From positions 186,794-250,793 of the forward strand of contig JAJQRF010000007.1 in the NCBI GenBank assembly GCA_021228405.1: a stretch of DNA of 64,000 nt, read 5' to 3'. A program made the position numbers and the translations under genes. Below are positions 1 to 7,456 of this stretch, one piece after another (within the stretch, counting starts at the first letter, position 1; each line of letters starts with the position of its first letter). This stretch comes from Pyrinomonadaceae bacterium (GTDB lineage: Bacteria > Acidobacteriota > Blastocatellia > Pyrinomonadales > Pyrinomonadaceae). Under the pieces are notes generated by a model, which saw only the letters and a program-made list of their open reading frames with translations, searched no databases and was not told where the DNA came from.

Positions 1-610
1 AATAAAGCAAAACCAGACCGCCCAAAAGCAACAAGGGCGCAGACCACGATTCGAGATATTTGATGCCTTCGATGCCCTTCAAAATGATAAAAACCTGAAT
101 CGCCCAAAACGCCAGAAATGAAATCCAAAGATGCAGAGGATTTCCGCCGATTGAAGTGTCGAAATTCGCCCAACCCGACCAAACCGCCGACAAAAGCGCG
201 TCGATCGCCTGTCCGCCGATCCAGGTCTGAATCCCGAACCAGCCGCAAGCGACAATTGCGCGAAGAACCGCCGGAATATTCGCGCCTTTTGTCCCAAACG
301 AAGCGCGGCACAAAACGGGAAACGAAACGCCGTATTTCGTTCCGGCGTGTGCATTGAGAATCATCGGAATCAAAACGATACAGTTTCCCAGGAGAATCGT
401 AATCATCGCCTGCCACCAATTCATTCCCGCTTCGATGAATCCGCCCGCGAGCGTGTAAGTCGTGATGACGACGCTCATCCCGATCCACAGCGCAGCAATG
501 TTCCACGTAGACCAGGTGCGCTCTTTGATCGTCGTCGGCGCAAGATCGTGATTCCAAAGCGGCGAAGCGGAAACGTCTTCGGTCAGTTCGACAAAATCTT
601 GATTGTTCAT
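1..610 (-). CDS. NCS1-family nucleobase/hydantoin permease (partial, 3' end off the left edge)
   Basis: About 203 N-terminal residues are present; the rest lies beyond position 1. The translation begins MNNQDFVELTEDVSASPLWN and continues through several hydrophobic segments, with a TWSTWNIAALWIGMSV stretch and an amphipathic AGTKYGVSFPVLCRASFG region typical of NCS1 transporters (the CodB/PucI/Mhp1 type, which import uracil, cytosine, allantoin or hydantoins with a cation). The start ATG (608-610) overlaps the stop of the upstream RibA-like gene as ATGA, so the two are probably translationally coupled. With the hydantoinase further upstream, the natural reading is a transporter for pyrimidine bases or their dihydro/hydantoin forms. 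Substrate is inferred from context only. Confidence 0.85.
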   Translation of the reverse strand, partial: MNNQDFVELTEDVSASPLWNHDLAPTTIKERTWSTWNIAALWIGMSVVITTYTLAGGFIEAGMNWWQAMITILLGNCIVLIPMILNAHAGTKYGVSFPVLCRASFGTKGANIPAVLRAIVACGWFGIQTWIGGQAIDALLSAVWSGWANFDTSIGGNPLHLWISFLAFWAIQVFIILKGIEGIKYLESWSAPLLLLGGLVLLY

Positions 611-1119
611 ATTTTCAATTTTTTAATTTCTGAAACGCTGATCGAATATTGCCGTAAATCATCTGCTTTTTTGTCGTTGTCAGTCAGCAAAATAATCGAT
701 TCGACCTTCAAATCCCGTAAAATTTCGGCGGCAGGTCTGAAGTTTCTCGCATCCTTTTCAAAACCTGCCTTTTCGTAGGCTTCCGCTTGTTTTATTCCCG
801 CTTTTTTATACGGAATGCTTGCCATTAATGCCAGATGCCCGTTGCCTTTGCCCTCCTGTTCGAGATAGATTATCAAGCCTTTTCCCGCTTGCTCAATCGC
901 GCTCTGCGCCCCTTCCATTTCCGCTTGGCATTCGCATTCGACGCTGTTAAAAACGTGTCCGGAAACACAAGCCGAATGAATGCGGCAAATCACGTTTTTT
1001 TCATTTTCAATGTTTCCCATCACGAGCGCGATGGATTCTCTCTGCCCGTCGTAAAAAAGAATTTCACGAAACGTGCCGTATTTTGTTTGTAAATCTCTCT
1101 CCGTTAACCTGAAAATCAT
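607..1119 (-). CDS. GTP cyclohydrolase II (RibA)-like protein in a pyrimidine operon
   Basis: 170 residues with the RibA fold signature. Cys51, Cys62 and Cys64 match the zinc ligand spacing of E. coli RibA (C-x10-C-x-C), and Asp123-x-Arg125 matches its catalytic Asp-x-Arg pair. The family motif RCDCG is changed to ECECQ and the QEGR motif to QEGK, so substrate handling probably differs from true RibA. The protein ends soon after the core and lacks the usual RibA C-terminal stretch. It is the second original gene of the hydA operon: its start lies 1 nt after the stop of the hydA-derived tail and its stop overlaps the permease start. RibA homologues are known in the yeast URC uracil-degradation pathway (URC1), so a catabolic role is plausible. 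Riboflavin synthesis is less likely from this context. Confidence 0.75.
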   Translation of the reverse strand: MIFRLTERDLQTKYGTFREILFYDGQRESIALVMGNIENEKNVICRIHSACVSGHVFNSVECECQAEMEGAQSAIEQAGKGLIIYLEQEGKGNGHLALMASIPYKKAGIKQAEAYEKAGFEKDARNFRPAAEILRDLKVESIILLTDNDKKADDLRQYSISVSEIKKLKI

Positions 1120-1120
1120 C

Positions 1121-2485
1121 TTAAATCTTCACGCACTCGCCGCGTTTGACGAATTGACCGCTTCCTTTTTCGACCAGACATTCGCCGTTTTCGATGACGA
1201 CGCGACCGCGTGAAAGGACGGTTTCGATTTTGGTTTTGATTTTATGTAGTTTGGGCTCAAACTCTTTGTCGTTTGATTGTTCCGCATAAAATGTAAAATC
1301 AACAATTAAATTGTGATTATTGTCTTCCAGTTTTTCGTAGGTTTCGGAATGGTCAAAAAGTCCAGTTTGATTTGTCTTTTTTTCAACAAAATCACCAAGT
1401 GCCGAAACACCGTCAAGGAAACGATCAAATATTGTGTTGATAGCTTGATTGCTACAATCAATTCCGATCCATTTTCTATTTAACTCATTAGCAACTGCTA
1501 AAGTCGTTCCTGAACCTGCAAAACAATCCAAAATCAAATCGCCTTCATCTGAGGAGGCTTTGATGATTCGTCTTAAAATTTCAGGATTTTTTTCGGTTGG
1601 ATAGCCTGTGCCTTTAGTGTTTTGGTTGTTGATGTCTAAATAATCTAGCCAAATATCCTGAACGGGAATTCCTTTGCTGTTTTCGAGATAAACTTTGCGG
1701 CGCGGATTACCATTTGACGACCAATAAATCTCGCCTCGTTTGTCCATTTCTTCCAAAGTAGCGGGAATAAATTGCCAATGTTTTCCGGCGGGCGGCATCA
1801 TTCCGCGCCAAGGTTTTCCAGATTCTCCGTTTCTTACGCCGGGAGCATGAATTGGAACTTTTTTGTAGCGTCTACCTGTCGTTTCTTCGATAAACGGATA
1901 TTCTTTCAAAACTTTTTCATCTGTCCATTCATCGTAAGGACGATTCCAAATCGGTTTATCGGTTTTTGTGTAAAATAAAATGTAGTCTGAAATATTGCCG
2001 TAAGTCTTGCGGGTGTAATTTTTAGGTTTGCATTTTTTGCGGGTAATCATTCCTTGAAAATTATTGTTGCCAAAGATTTCATCAAGCATTATTTTGATGT
2101 GAAAAAGCATTTTGCTGTCCAAGTGAATGTAAAACGAACCTTTTTTAGAAAGTAATTTATGTAAAAGAATCAATCGTTTTTGTATAAATTCCAAATATTC
2201 GTTTCCTGCTAAAACGTCTGAATAAGCATCTTTTTGATTGCGAGTTTGAAAAACGCCGCCCGTGCTGTATGGCGGGTCAATGTAGATTAAATTTACCTTG
2301 CCGCAAATGCTTTCATCTGCTGCCAATTCTTGCAAAACATCTAAATTATCTCCGTAATACAAACGATTTTCGCCGTTGCTGAAGTAAGGTATGAACTCGA
2401 CATTTTCCTGCTTTGCATATTCGGAAAATCCGTTTATTTTACTTTTTGAAATACTTACTGCCATATTTTTTATGAAATCAGCCAT
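1121..2485 (-). CDS. Site-specific DNA methyltransferase (beta class) with a HydA-derived C-terminus
   Basis: 454 residues. Motif IV is DPPY (70-73) and the SAM-binding motif FAGSG (322-326) follows it, the beta-class order; DPPY suggests N6-adenine methylation. It is the modification half of an RM pair, overlapping the putative endonuclease gene by 16 bp. A second ATG at 2464, 5 nt after the endonuclease stop, is an equally good start. The last 34 residues, from about 421 on, are nearly identical to the C-terminus of hydantoinase (ETVLSRGRVVIENG), because the 3' end of this gene lies in a duplicated copy of the hydA 3' end. Its native C-terminus has therefore been replaced. The gene is AT-rich compared with its neighbours, consistent with transfer. 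Target sequence unknown. Confidence 0.9.
   Translation of the reverse strand: MADFIKNMAVSISKSKINGFSEYAKQENVEFIPYFSNGENRLYYGDNLDVLQELAADESICGKVNLIYIDPPYSTGGVFQTRNQKDAYSDVLAGNEYLEFIQKRLILLHKLLSKKGSFYIHLDSKMLFHIKIMLDEIFGNNNFQGMITRKKCKPKNYTRKTYGNISDYILFYTKTDKPIWNRPYDEWTDEKVLKEYPFIEETTGRRYKKVPIHAPGVRNGESGKPWRGMMPPAGKHWQFIPATLEEMDKRGEIYWSSNGNPRRKVYLENSKGIPVQDIWLDYLDINNQNTKGTGYPTEKNPEILRRIIKASSDEGDLILDCFAGSGTTLAVANELNRKWIGIDCSNQAINTIFDRFLDGVSALGDFVEKKTNQTGLFDHSETYEKLEDNNHNLIVDFTFYAEQSNDKEFEPKLHKIKTKIETVLSRGRVVIENGECLVEKGSGQFVKRGECVKI
1128..1227. repeat. Direct repeat copy A: duplicated hydA 3' end
   Basis: 100 bp that match 3334-3433 in the same orientation with three differences (positions 1172, 1183, 1193). 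The two copies bracket the RM pair. This copy forms the 3' end of the methyltransferase gene and keeps the spacing to the RibA-like gene that the original hydA stop would have had. Confidence 0.95.
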
Positions 2486-3330
2486 TCGAGAGTTAATCTT
2501 TCCGTGACCATCCGCAAAGTTAAAACCATAATTTTATTCTGCCAACTTTGTTCTAACTTTGCATAATCGTTCCACATCGACCCCAACAACAAACCGGGAC
2601 CATCATTGACGAAAATGATTTTTGTTTTGATGTCCTTGAAGTTTGCGTAACTCAAAAATTCATTCGCACAGTTTGAATAACCGCCTGTTCGATCATCTTC
2701 TTGTGCTCCTCCTCTGTCGCCGTCATATCGCGCAAGCCCGATAGCTAAAACGATTTCGCCAGTTTTTATAACAAAATCTATAGGACGGTTCGGGTTTGGA
2801 TAATCGGCAAAAACATTTTTCATCAAAATATCCCGACCTGCTCTCTCGGGACCGATTATTTCCAAATCGGAAAAGTTCAAGCGAAACAAATTGAAAAACT
2901 TTTCCGTTAAATCATAACCTTTTTTGCCCCTGTCTTTGTATTCCCAAAGTAGCACGCAAAGGGCTTCGTCGGGAATTGGGCGAGTGTCAAAAGATTTTTG
3001 GACTTCTTGAATTGGACGGAAACCTTGACCAAATTGTTTGCAAATTTCCTGTGCCTTCGTTTTCTTTTTCAACATTTCGACAGGCGTTTCCGGGCTAACA
3101 TATTTTCTAAAAACTCTCGCTAACTGAATCCGCATCCAACTATCTGTCACATCTGAAATGTTAAGAAAAAATTGTATAGAACTTTCAGAGGATTTCATCA
3201 GTTGACCAAATAAAACCAGCACGGGTTTATAAAGTTCACAAGCATCTTGCAAAATATCCGGATAATATTCGCCACCAGAAAGCGTTATCCACGTATGAGC
3301 ATCTACTTTATAATCAAGGAAATTTTTCAT
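2470..3330 (-). CDS. Putative type II restriction endonuclease
   Basis: 286 residues from the ATG at 3328-3330; a GTG at 3340-3342 is also possible. The chosen ATG overlaps the hydA TGA as ATGA. I do not recognise a named family with certainty. The region around PIDFVIKTGEIVLAIGLARY, followed by an acidic/basic DGDRGGAQEDDRTGG stretch, could be a divergent PD-(D/E)xK core: an Asp, then a beta-hairpin with Glu. The assignment rests mainly on tight coupling to a cognate-type methyltransferase and shared AT-rich composition. The two genes lie between direct repeats as one inserted unit. No membrane segment or signal peptide. Confidence 0.6.
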   Translation of the reverse strand: MKNFLDYKVDAHTWITLSGGEYYPDILQDACELYKPVLVLFGQLMKSSESSIQFFLNISDVTDSWMRIQLARVFRKYVSPETPVEMLKKKTKAQEICKQFGQGFRPIQEVQKSFDTRPIPDEALCVLLWEYKDRGKKGYDLTEKFFNLFRLNFSDLEIIGPERAGRDILMKNVFADYPNPNRPIDFVIKTGEIVLAIGLARYDGDRGGAQEDDRTGGYSNCANEFLSYANFKDIKTKIIFVNDGPGLLLGSMWNDYAKLEQSWQNKIMVLTLRMVTERLTLEWLIS

Positions 3331-4706
3331 ATTTTCACGCACTCGCCGCGTTTGACGAATTGACCGCTTCCTTTTTCAACCAGACATTTGCCGTTTTCAA
3401 TGACGACGCGACCGCGTGAAAGGACGGTTTCGACCTTTCCTTTAATCTTTTTGCCCTCGTAGGTGCAGTAATCGACGTTCATATGCTGATTTTCGAGCGT
3501 GAAAACGTGTTCTTTTTCGGTGTCGAAAATCACGATGTCGGCATCGCTTCCGACGGCAATCGTGCCTTTTTTCGGAAACATTCCGAACATTTTTGCGGCG
3601 GCGGTCGAGGTTAATTCCACGAAACGATTGAGCGAAATATTATTTTCCAAAACACCGCCGTTGTAGATGAGTTCCATCCGGTATTCAACGCCCGGCGCGC
3701 CGTTCGGGATGAGCGAAAAATCGTCTTTACCGAGTTCTTTCTGCTCTTTCATACAAAACGGGCAATGATCGGTCGAGATTACTTGCAGATCGTCCATTTT
3801 CAAACCTTTCCAGAGATCGGCGTGATTATGTTTTTCGCGCAGAGGCGGAGTCATCACATATTTCGCACCTTCAAAAGTTTCGCCATAATCGTCAATTGAT
3901 AAAAACAGATATTGCGGACAAGTTTCGGCAAACGCGGGAATTCCGCGATCACGCGCCTGACGGACTTGATTGAGTGCGTCCGAACACGACAGGTGAACGA
4001 TGTAAACTGGCGTTTCCGCCATTTCCGCCAGCGCGATCGCCCGGTGAACGCCTTCGGCTTCGGCGATGGTCGGACGCGTCAGCGCGTGATATTTGGGCGC
4101 GAGTCTGCCCTGAGCCTTGAAACGCTTGATGATCTCGTTAATAACGATGCCGTTTTCGGCGTGCATACAAACCAGACCGCCGCGTTCGCCCGCCGCTGAC
4201 ATTGCACGGAAAATCGTCGCGTCGTCCGACAGAAAAACGCCCGGATAAGCCATAAAAAGCTTGAAAGACGTGATGCCTTCGTCGATCAATTGAAACATCT
4301 CTGACTTATTTTTATCTTCAAAATCGGTCGTAATCAGATGAAAACCGTAATCGATCACAGCTTTCCCCTGCGCCTTCTGGTGCCACTTGTCTGCACCGAG
4401 CAACATCGATTCGCCTTTATTTTGCACGGCAAAATCAATGATTGTCGTCGTTCCGCCGAAAGCCGCCGCACGAGTTCCCGTGAAAAAATCATCCGACGAT
4501 TCGGTTCCGCCAAACGGTAATTCCATATGCGTGTGCGGATCGATGCCGCCCGGAATCACCAATTTTCCCGAAGCATCAATAACCTTATTGGCTTCCATTT
4601 CGAGCTTTTTGCCGATCAGCGAAATTTGTTCGTCTTCGATCAAAATATCTGCCGTGTAATCATCGACCGCCGTCACGATTCGTCCGTTTTTGATTAGTGT
4701 TTTCAT
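3327..4706 (-). CDS. hydA: Dihydropyrimidinase / D-hydantoinase
   Basis: 459 residues of the cyclic amidohydrolase family, cytoplasmic, opening the ring of dihydrouracil/dihydrothymine or 5-substituted hydantoins. The metal site is visible: His58-x-His60, a carboxylatable Lys149 in TSFKLFMAYPG, His182 in HAENG, His238 in VHLS and Asp313 in STDHCPF. Length is normal. It heads the operon hydA, RibA-like, NCS1 permease. A class III aminotransferase at 7457-8761 could act on the beta-amino acid product but is not in the operon. The gene's 3' end is one of two copies of a 100-bp duplication created by insertion of the RM pair. The gene itself remains intact and its TGA overlaps the endonuclease ATG. 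Confidence 0.93.
   Translation of the reverse strand: MKTLIKNGRIVTAVDDYTADILIEDEQISLIGKKLEMEANKVIDASGKLVIPGGIDPHTHMELPFGGTESSDDFFTGTRAAAFGGTTTIIDFAVQNKGESMLLGADKWHQKAQGKAVIDYGFHLITTDFEDKNKSEMFQLIDEGITSFKLFMAYPGVFLSDDATIFRAMSAAGERGGLVCMHAENGIVINEIIKRFKAQGRLAPKYHALTRPTIAEAEGVHRAIALAEMAETPVYIVHLSCSDALNQVRQARDRGIPAFAETCPQYLFLSIDDYGETFEGAKYVMTPPLREKHNHADLWKGLKMDDLQVISTDHCPFCMKEQKELGKDDFSLIPNGAPGVEYRMELIYNGGVLENNISLNRFVELTSTAAAKMFGMFPKKGTIAVGSDADIVIFDTEKEHVFTLENQHMNVDYCTYEGKKIKGKVETVLSRGRVVIENGKCLVEKGSGQFVKRGECVKI
3334..3433. repeat. Direct repeat copy B: hydA 3' end
   Basis: 100 bp matching 1128-1227 at 97 of 100 positions. It lies inside intact hydA and marks the right boundary of the inserted RM pair. 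Similarity fades immediately past 3433, with only scattered matches for about 20 bp. Confidence 0.95.
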
Positions 4707-4808
4707 AGTTTTTTAAATTGCCACTAGCTTCAGCTATTGGATTGCTTTTACAAGACACCTAGCCGGCTTTAGCGAACTTCAAAAAATATTATTCCTTCCG
4801 GCTTCAGC
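4707..4808. repeat. REP-like hairpins left of the RAYT transposase
   Basis: Three short palindromes sit between hydA and the transposase. CCACTAGCTTCAGCTATTGG at 4721-4740 is an imperfect hairpin; with the flanking AAATTG it is the inverse of the element at 5331-5357. GCCGGCTTTAGC lies near 4762-4773. CCGGCTTCAGCC at 4798-4809 runs into the transposase stop. This is the usual arrangement of REP sequences around a RAYT gene. Confidence 0.7.
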
Positions 4809-5252
4809 CTAATTTTCTTTATCCTTAAACTTTTCAAATCCTGCTCTTTTCAAAAACTCTTCAAATTCATCTTCAAAACTTTTTGTCCGGTGATGAATTT
4901 CTTGATTGGCAATATATTTTCTCGCATTTTCAAGCATTGATTCGCATACACCAACAACGAAATATTCATCTTGCCAACCGAACTTTGTTTTGCATAGGTT
5001 ATTTTTATTTATCCAAAATGCCGATTCGCCCTTTATCAACTGCATAACTTTACTTAAAGTATGGTCTGCGCCGAACGAAATCAAACAATGAACGTGATCG
5101 ACATAGCCGTTTATAAAATCAATGTGAATGTCTTTTTCCAGCGCATTTTCCCGAATGTGTCGGAAAACTTTCGGTCTGATTTCACCAGTTAAAAAAGGTT
5201 CACGATTTTTTGTTGACCAAACAAAATGGAGCCAAACTTTTATCCACGACAT
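4809..5252 (-). CDS. REP-associated tyrosine transposase (IS200/Y1 type)
   Basis: 147 residues. The HUH motif is His53-Val-His55 in DHVHCLI, and the catalytic tyrosine is Tyr113 in YIANQ (Y-x3-Q), the arrangement of single-tyrosine Y1 transposases that cut and join single-stranded DNA at hairpins. Length fits the short RAYT/IS200 class. REP-like hairpins lie on both sides and no accessory TnpB is present, so it is a RAYT rather than a full IS605. It sits directly upstream of hydA in the same orientation and separates it from any distal promoter. The reading frame looks intact. Confidence 0.88.
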   Translation of the reverse strand: MSWIKVWLHFVWSTKNREPFLTGEIRPKVFRHIRENALEKDIHIDFINGYVDHVHCLISFGADHTLSKVMQLIKGESAFWINKNNLCKTKFGWQDEYFVVGVCESMLENARKYIANQEIHHRTKSFEDEFEEFLKRAGFEKFKDKEN

Positions 5253-5357
5253 AAACTTTTGGTCAGGCTAAAGCCAAAAGGAAATTTATCTTCAGAATTT
5301 CGGCTAAAGCCTTTGCTTTTCTTACCTTGTCCACTAGCTGAAGCTAGTGGCAATTTA
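5253..5357. repeat. REP-like hairpins right of the RAYT transposase
   Basis: GGCTAAAGCC occurs at 5266-5275 and again at 5302-5311, each a 4-bp stem with a two-base loop. CCACTAGCTGAAGCTAGTGG at 5331-5350 is a 9-bp perfect stem with a GA loop; extended to 5357 it is the inverse of the left element at 4714-4740. The mirrored ends delimit a unit of about 640 bp that may be the mobile segment. Confidence 0.7.
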
Positions 5358-5389
5358 ATGTTGCCTTGCAGATAGCTCGTATCTTAACT

Positions 5390-5869
5390 TCATTTTCCGC
5401 ACGGTTTCATCGGTTCGAGCAATTGCGCGGCTCGGTGCGAGATCAATTGCCAGCGTTTTTTACGTTTCTCGAACAAATGTATAAAATTCAGCGCGTAGCA
5501 GATTTGTTCGGTTTCGTTGTTTTTCGCAATCGGTTGTCGGCGCACGTCGAGCCGTCCGAGAACCATTGCAAAATTGCCGTGAAGTTCGACCCTTTGCGCG
5601 GAAGTTTTGCGGTAAACATAGGGTTTAGTTTCGAGTTTCGCGGCGGCGAGAAAGTCTTTTTTCGTTTCGGTCGCACCCGAAAAAAAGCCGTGCGTAAAGA
5701 TCATATCGTCCGCGATAAAACGTTCGATCGTTTTCACATCGCCCGACGCGATCGCGTCCTGAATTTTACGGTCGAGCGCGGCAACTTCGTTTTCGGCGGC
5801 AGTCATCGTTTGCGCCGAAATATTTATTCCGCAGATTAAAAACAGCAAAATTATCGGAAAAATCTTCAT
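5390..5869 (-). CDS. Secreted SnoaL/NTF2-like protein (DUF4440 type)
   Basis: 159 residues with a typical signal peptide (MKIFPIILLFLICGINISAQ) and a single cone-shaped NTF2-like domain: an N-terminal helix ALDRKIQDAIASGD, then ERFIADDMIFTHGFFSG, then strands ending in WQLISHRAAQ. DUF4440 proteins of this kind are small exported domains with a ligand pocket and varied or unknown function. No catalytic motif can be named. It stands alone between the RAYT unit and a REPIN-like palindrome. Confidence 0.75.
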   Translation of the reverse strand: MKIFPIILLFLICGINISAQTMTAAENEVAALDRKIQDAIASGDVKTIERFIADDMIFTHGFFSGATETKKDFLAAAKLETKPYVYRKTSAQRVELHGNFAMVLGRLDVRRQPIAKNNETEQICYALNFIHLFEKRKKRWQLISHRAAQLLEPMKPCGK

Positions 5870-5978
5870 AGAATCTTTTCGGAAATTTACAAATTTTATT
5901 GAGTTCGGTAATTCAAATTCGGCTCATTATAACCTCTTTTCACAAAAAAGTTTAGATTTTTTTATTCGGAATTGCGTT

Positions 5979-6040
5979 CGGAGTTTCGCCTTCAGGCGGC
6001 TTTTCCTAAGCTAACCGTCTTCTAAAGAAGGGATACTGAA
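5979..6040. repeat. REPIN-like palindromic repeat, copy 1
   Basis: A hairpin CGCCTTCAGGCG, a short AT spacer, then TCTTCTAAAGAAGG, framed by GGAGTTT and GATACTG. It shares the core GCCTTCAGGCGGCTTT and the mirrored TTCTAAAGAAGG arm with copies at 15905-15968 and 28325-28384. It lies between the DUF4440 gene and the 3' end of the AI-2E-type permease gene. Confidence 0.8.
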
Positions 6041-7351
6041 CTATAATTTCTTTTCTTCTTCATCAGGTTCGAGAATTTCGTTCAATTCGGCTTCGGCTTG
6101 GTGCAATTCGATCTTTTCTTCCAAAACGTCCTGCGTAATCTGTTCGGCAAGGACGGTTTCGGCGGCATCGGCAAGCAGTTCTTCGATCTTTTCGCTCGGT
6201 GCCTGCGATTCGTGGATGTTGCCGTCGTGGTAAAAATACGAAGCCTGATAAAGCTCGCGGACAAATTTCAGGAAAACCTTGCCGATGGCGACCGCCGGAA
6301 TCGCCAGCACGATGCCGAGAAAACCGAACAGTTTTCCGCCGACCAATAATCCGAGAAAAACCGCCATCGGATGCAGATTCAGCCTTCCGCCTAGGATTTT
6401 CGGGGTTAGAACGTAGCCTTCAAAGGTTTGCACGGCGGCAAAGATTCCGAGCACGCCCGCAATGTCCCAAGCTCCGCCGCCTTCGGCAAGCGTGAACGAG
6501 CACGCCAGAATTATTCCCAGAATCGTCCCGACATACGGAATCGCGTTCAAAAGTCCCGCGATCAGCGCGATGCCCGCCCACGCCGGAACGCCCAAAGCCC
6601 AAAATCCGAGCGCGTAGCAAACCGCCATAATCAGACCGATCAAAAGCTGTCCGCGCACGTAGGATTCCAGAATCCGCCCCGATTCGTCGAACAAACGACT
6701 GAACGGATGACGAAAGCGCGGCGGAATCAGTTCTTCGAGCGAATCGCGCCACCGGTGGAAGTCGATCAGGATGTAGAAAACGAAAAACGGCACGAGCGCG
6801 AGGTCGAGCGACGACAAAACCGACAAAATTATCAGCGAACCGTTGCCCGTCACAACGACCTTGCCGTTGTCGTCGAGCGTCGTCGAAGTCGAAAGGTTTT
6901 CGTTGTAGAAATCGAGCGGATTGCTCAGAAATCTTTCGATCTTGTCACCCGCCACGCGTTCGAGCGCAGGCGAATAGCGTTTCAGAAAAGCGCGTTGGCG
7001 GGCGGCATTTTCGGGCGTAAAATTTTCGGCGATCTTCGTTCCCGCCTTCGCGCTTTCCGACCACATATCGGGCACGACGTAGGCGAGAAACGCCGCACTC
7101 ACCACACCGACGAGCAAAATTGCCAAAATCGCCGAAACCACTCGCGAAAGTCCGCGCTTTTCACCTTCATAGACGAGCGGATTGAGCAGATAAGCAAGAG
7201 CGAAAGAAGCCATTACAGGAATGATGACGACCTTGCCGACCGCATACAGAAAATAAACGGCAATCAGCGAAACGATCACTGTCGGCACCCAACGCATCCA
7301 CCAGAAGGGCGAAAATTCCTTCGGCGGTTTTAATCCTGACCCCTTGTTCAT
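6041..7351 (-). CDS. AI-2E family transporter (permease)
   Basis: 436 residues, polytopic membrane protein of the AI-2E/PerM family: hydrophobic segments near the N-terminus, a large extracytoplasmic segment after the third helix (roughly residues 95-165), then the conserved C-terminal helix bundle with NAIPYVGTILGIILA and a hydrophobic segment around GGKLFGFLGIVLAIPAVA. Members have been proposed to export autoinducer-2 or to act as cation/proton antiporters; the substrate cannot be told from sequence. The C-terminus carries an acidic, probably cytosolic tail of about 60 residues. It appears monocistronic. Confidence 0.88.
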   Translation of the reverse strand: MNKGSGLKPPKEFSPFWWMRWVPTVIVSLIAVYFLYAVGKVVIIPVMASFALAYLLNPLVYEGEKRGLSRVVSAILAILLVGVVSAAFLAYVVPDMWSESAKAGTKIAENFTPENAARQRAFLKRYSPALERVAGDKIERFLSNPLDFYNENLSTSTTLDDNGKVVVTGNGSLIILSVLSSLDLALVPFFVFYILIDFHRWRDSLEELIPPRFRHPFSRLFDESGRILESYVRGQLLIGLIMAVCYALGFWALGVPAWAGIALIAGLLNAIPYVGTILGIILACSFTLAEGGGAWDIAGVLGIFAAVQTFEGYVLTPKILGGRLNLHPMAVFLGLLVGGKLFGFLGIVLAIPAVAIGKVFLKFVRELYQASYFYHDGNIHESQAPSEKIEELLADAAETVLAEQITQDVLEEKIELHQAEAELNEILEPDEEEKKL

Positions 7352-7456
7352 AGCCTAAAAGTATAACAGTTTCGTGTCCGTTCAAAACTGAAATGCGGGC
7401 ATTTCTGCCCGCCGTAAGTTTTCAGCAACTTCTGCGCTCTGATTTAGTTGTTTAGA

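Noticed and set aside
6428-7333. Long plus-strand frame opposite the AI-2E-type permease gene
   Set aside because: Arg-rich shadow of a well-supported membrane protein gene; no homology-like features.
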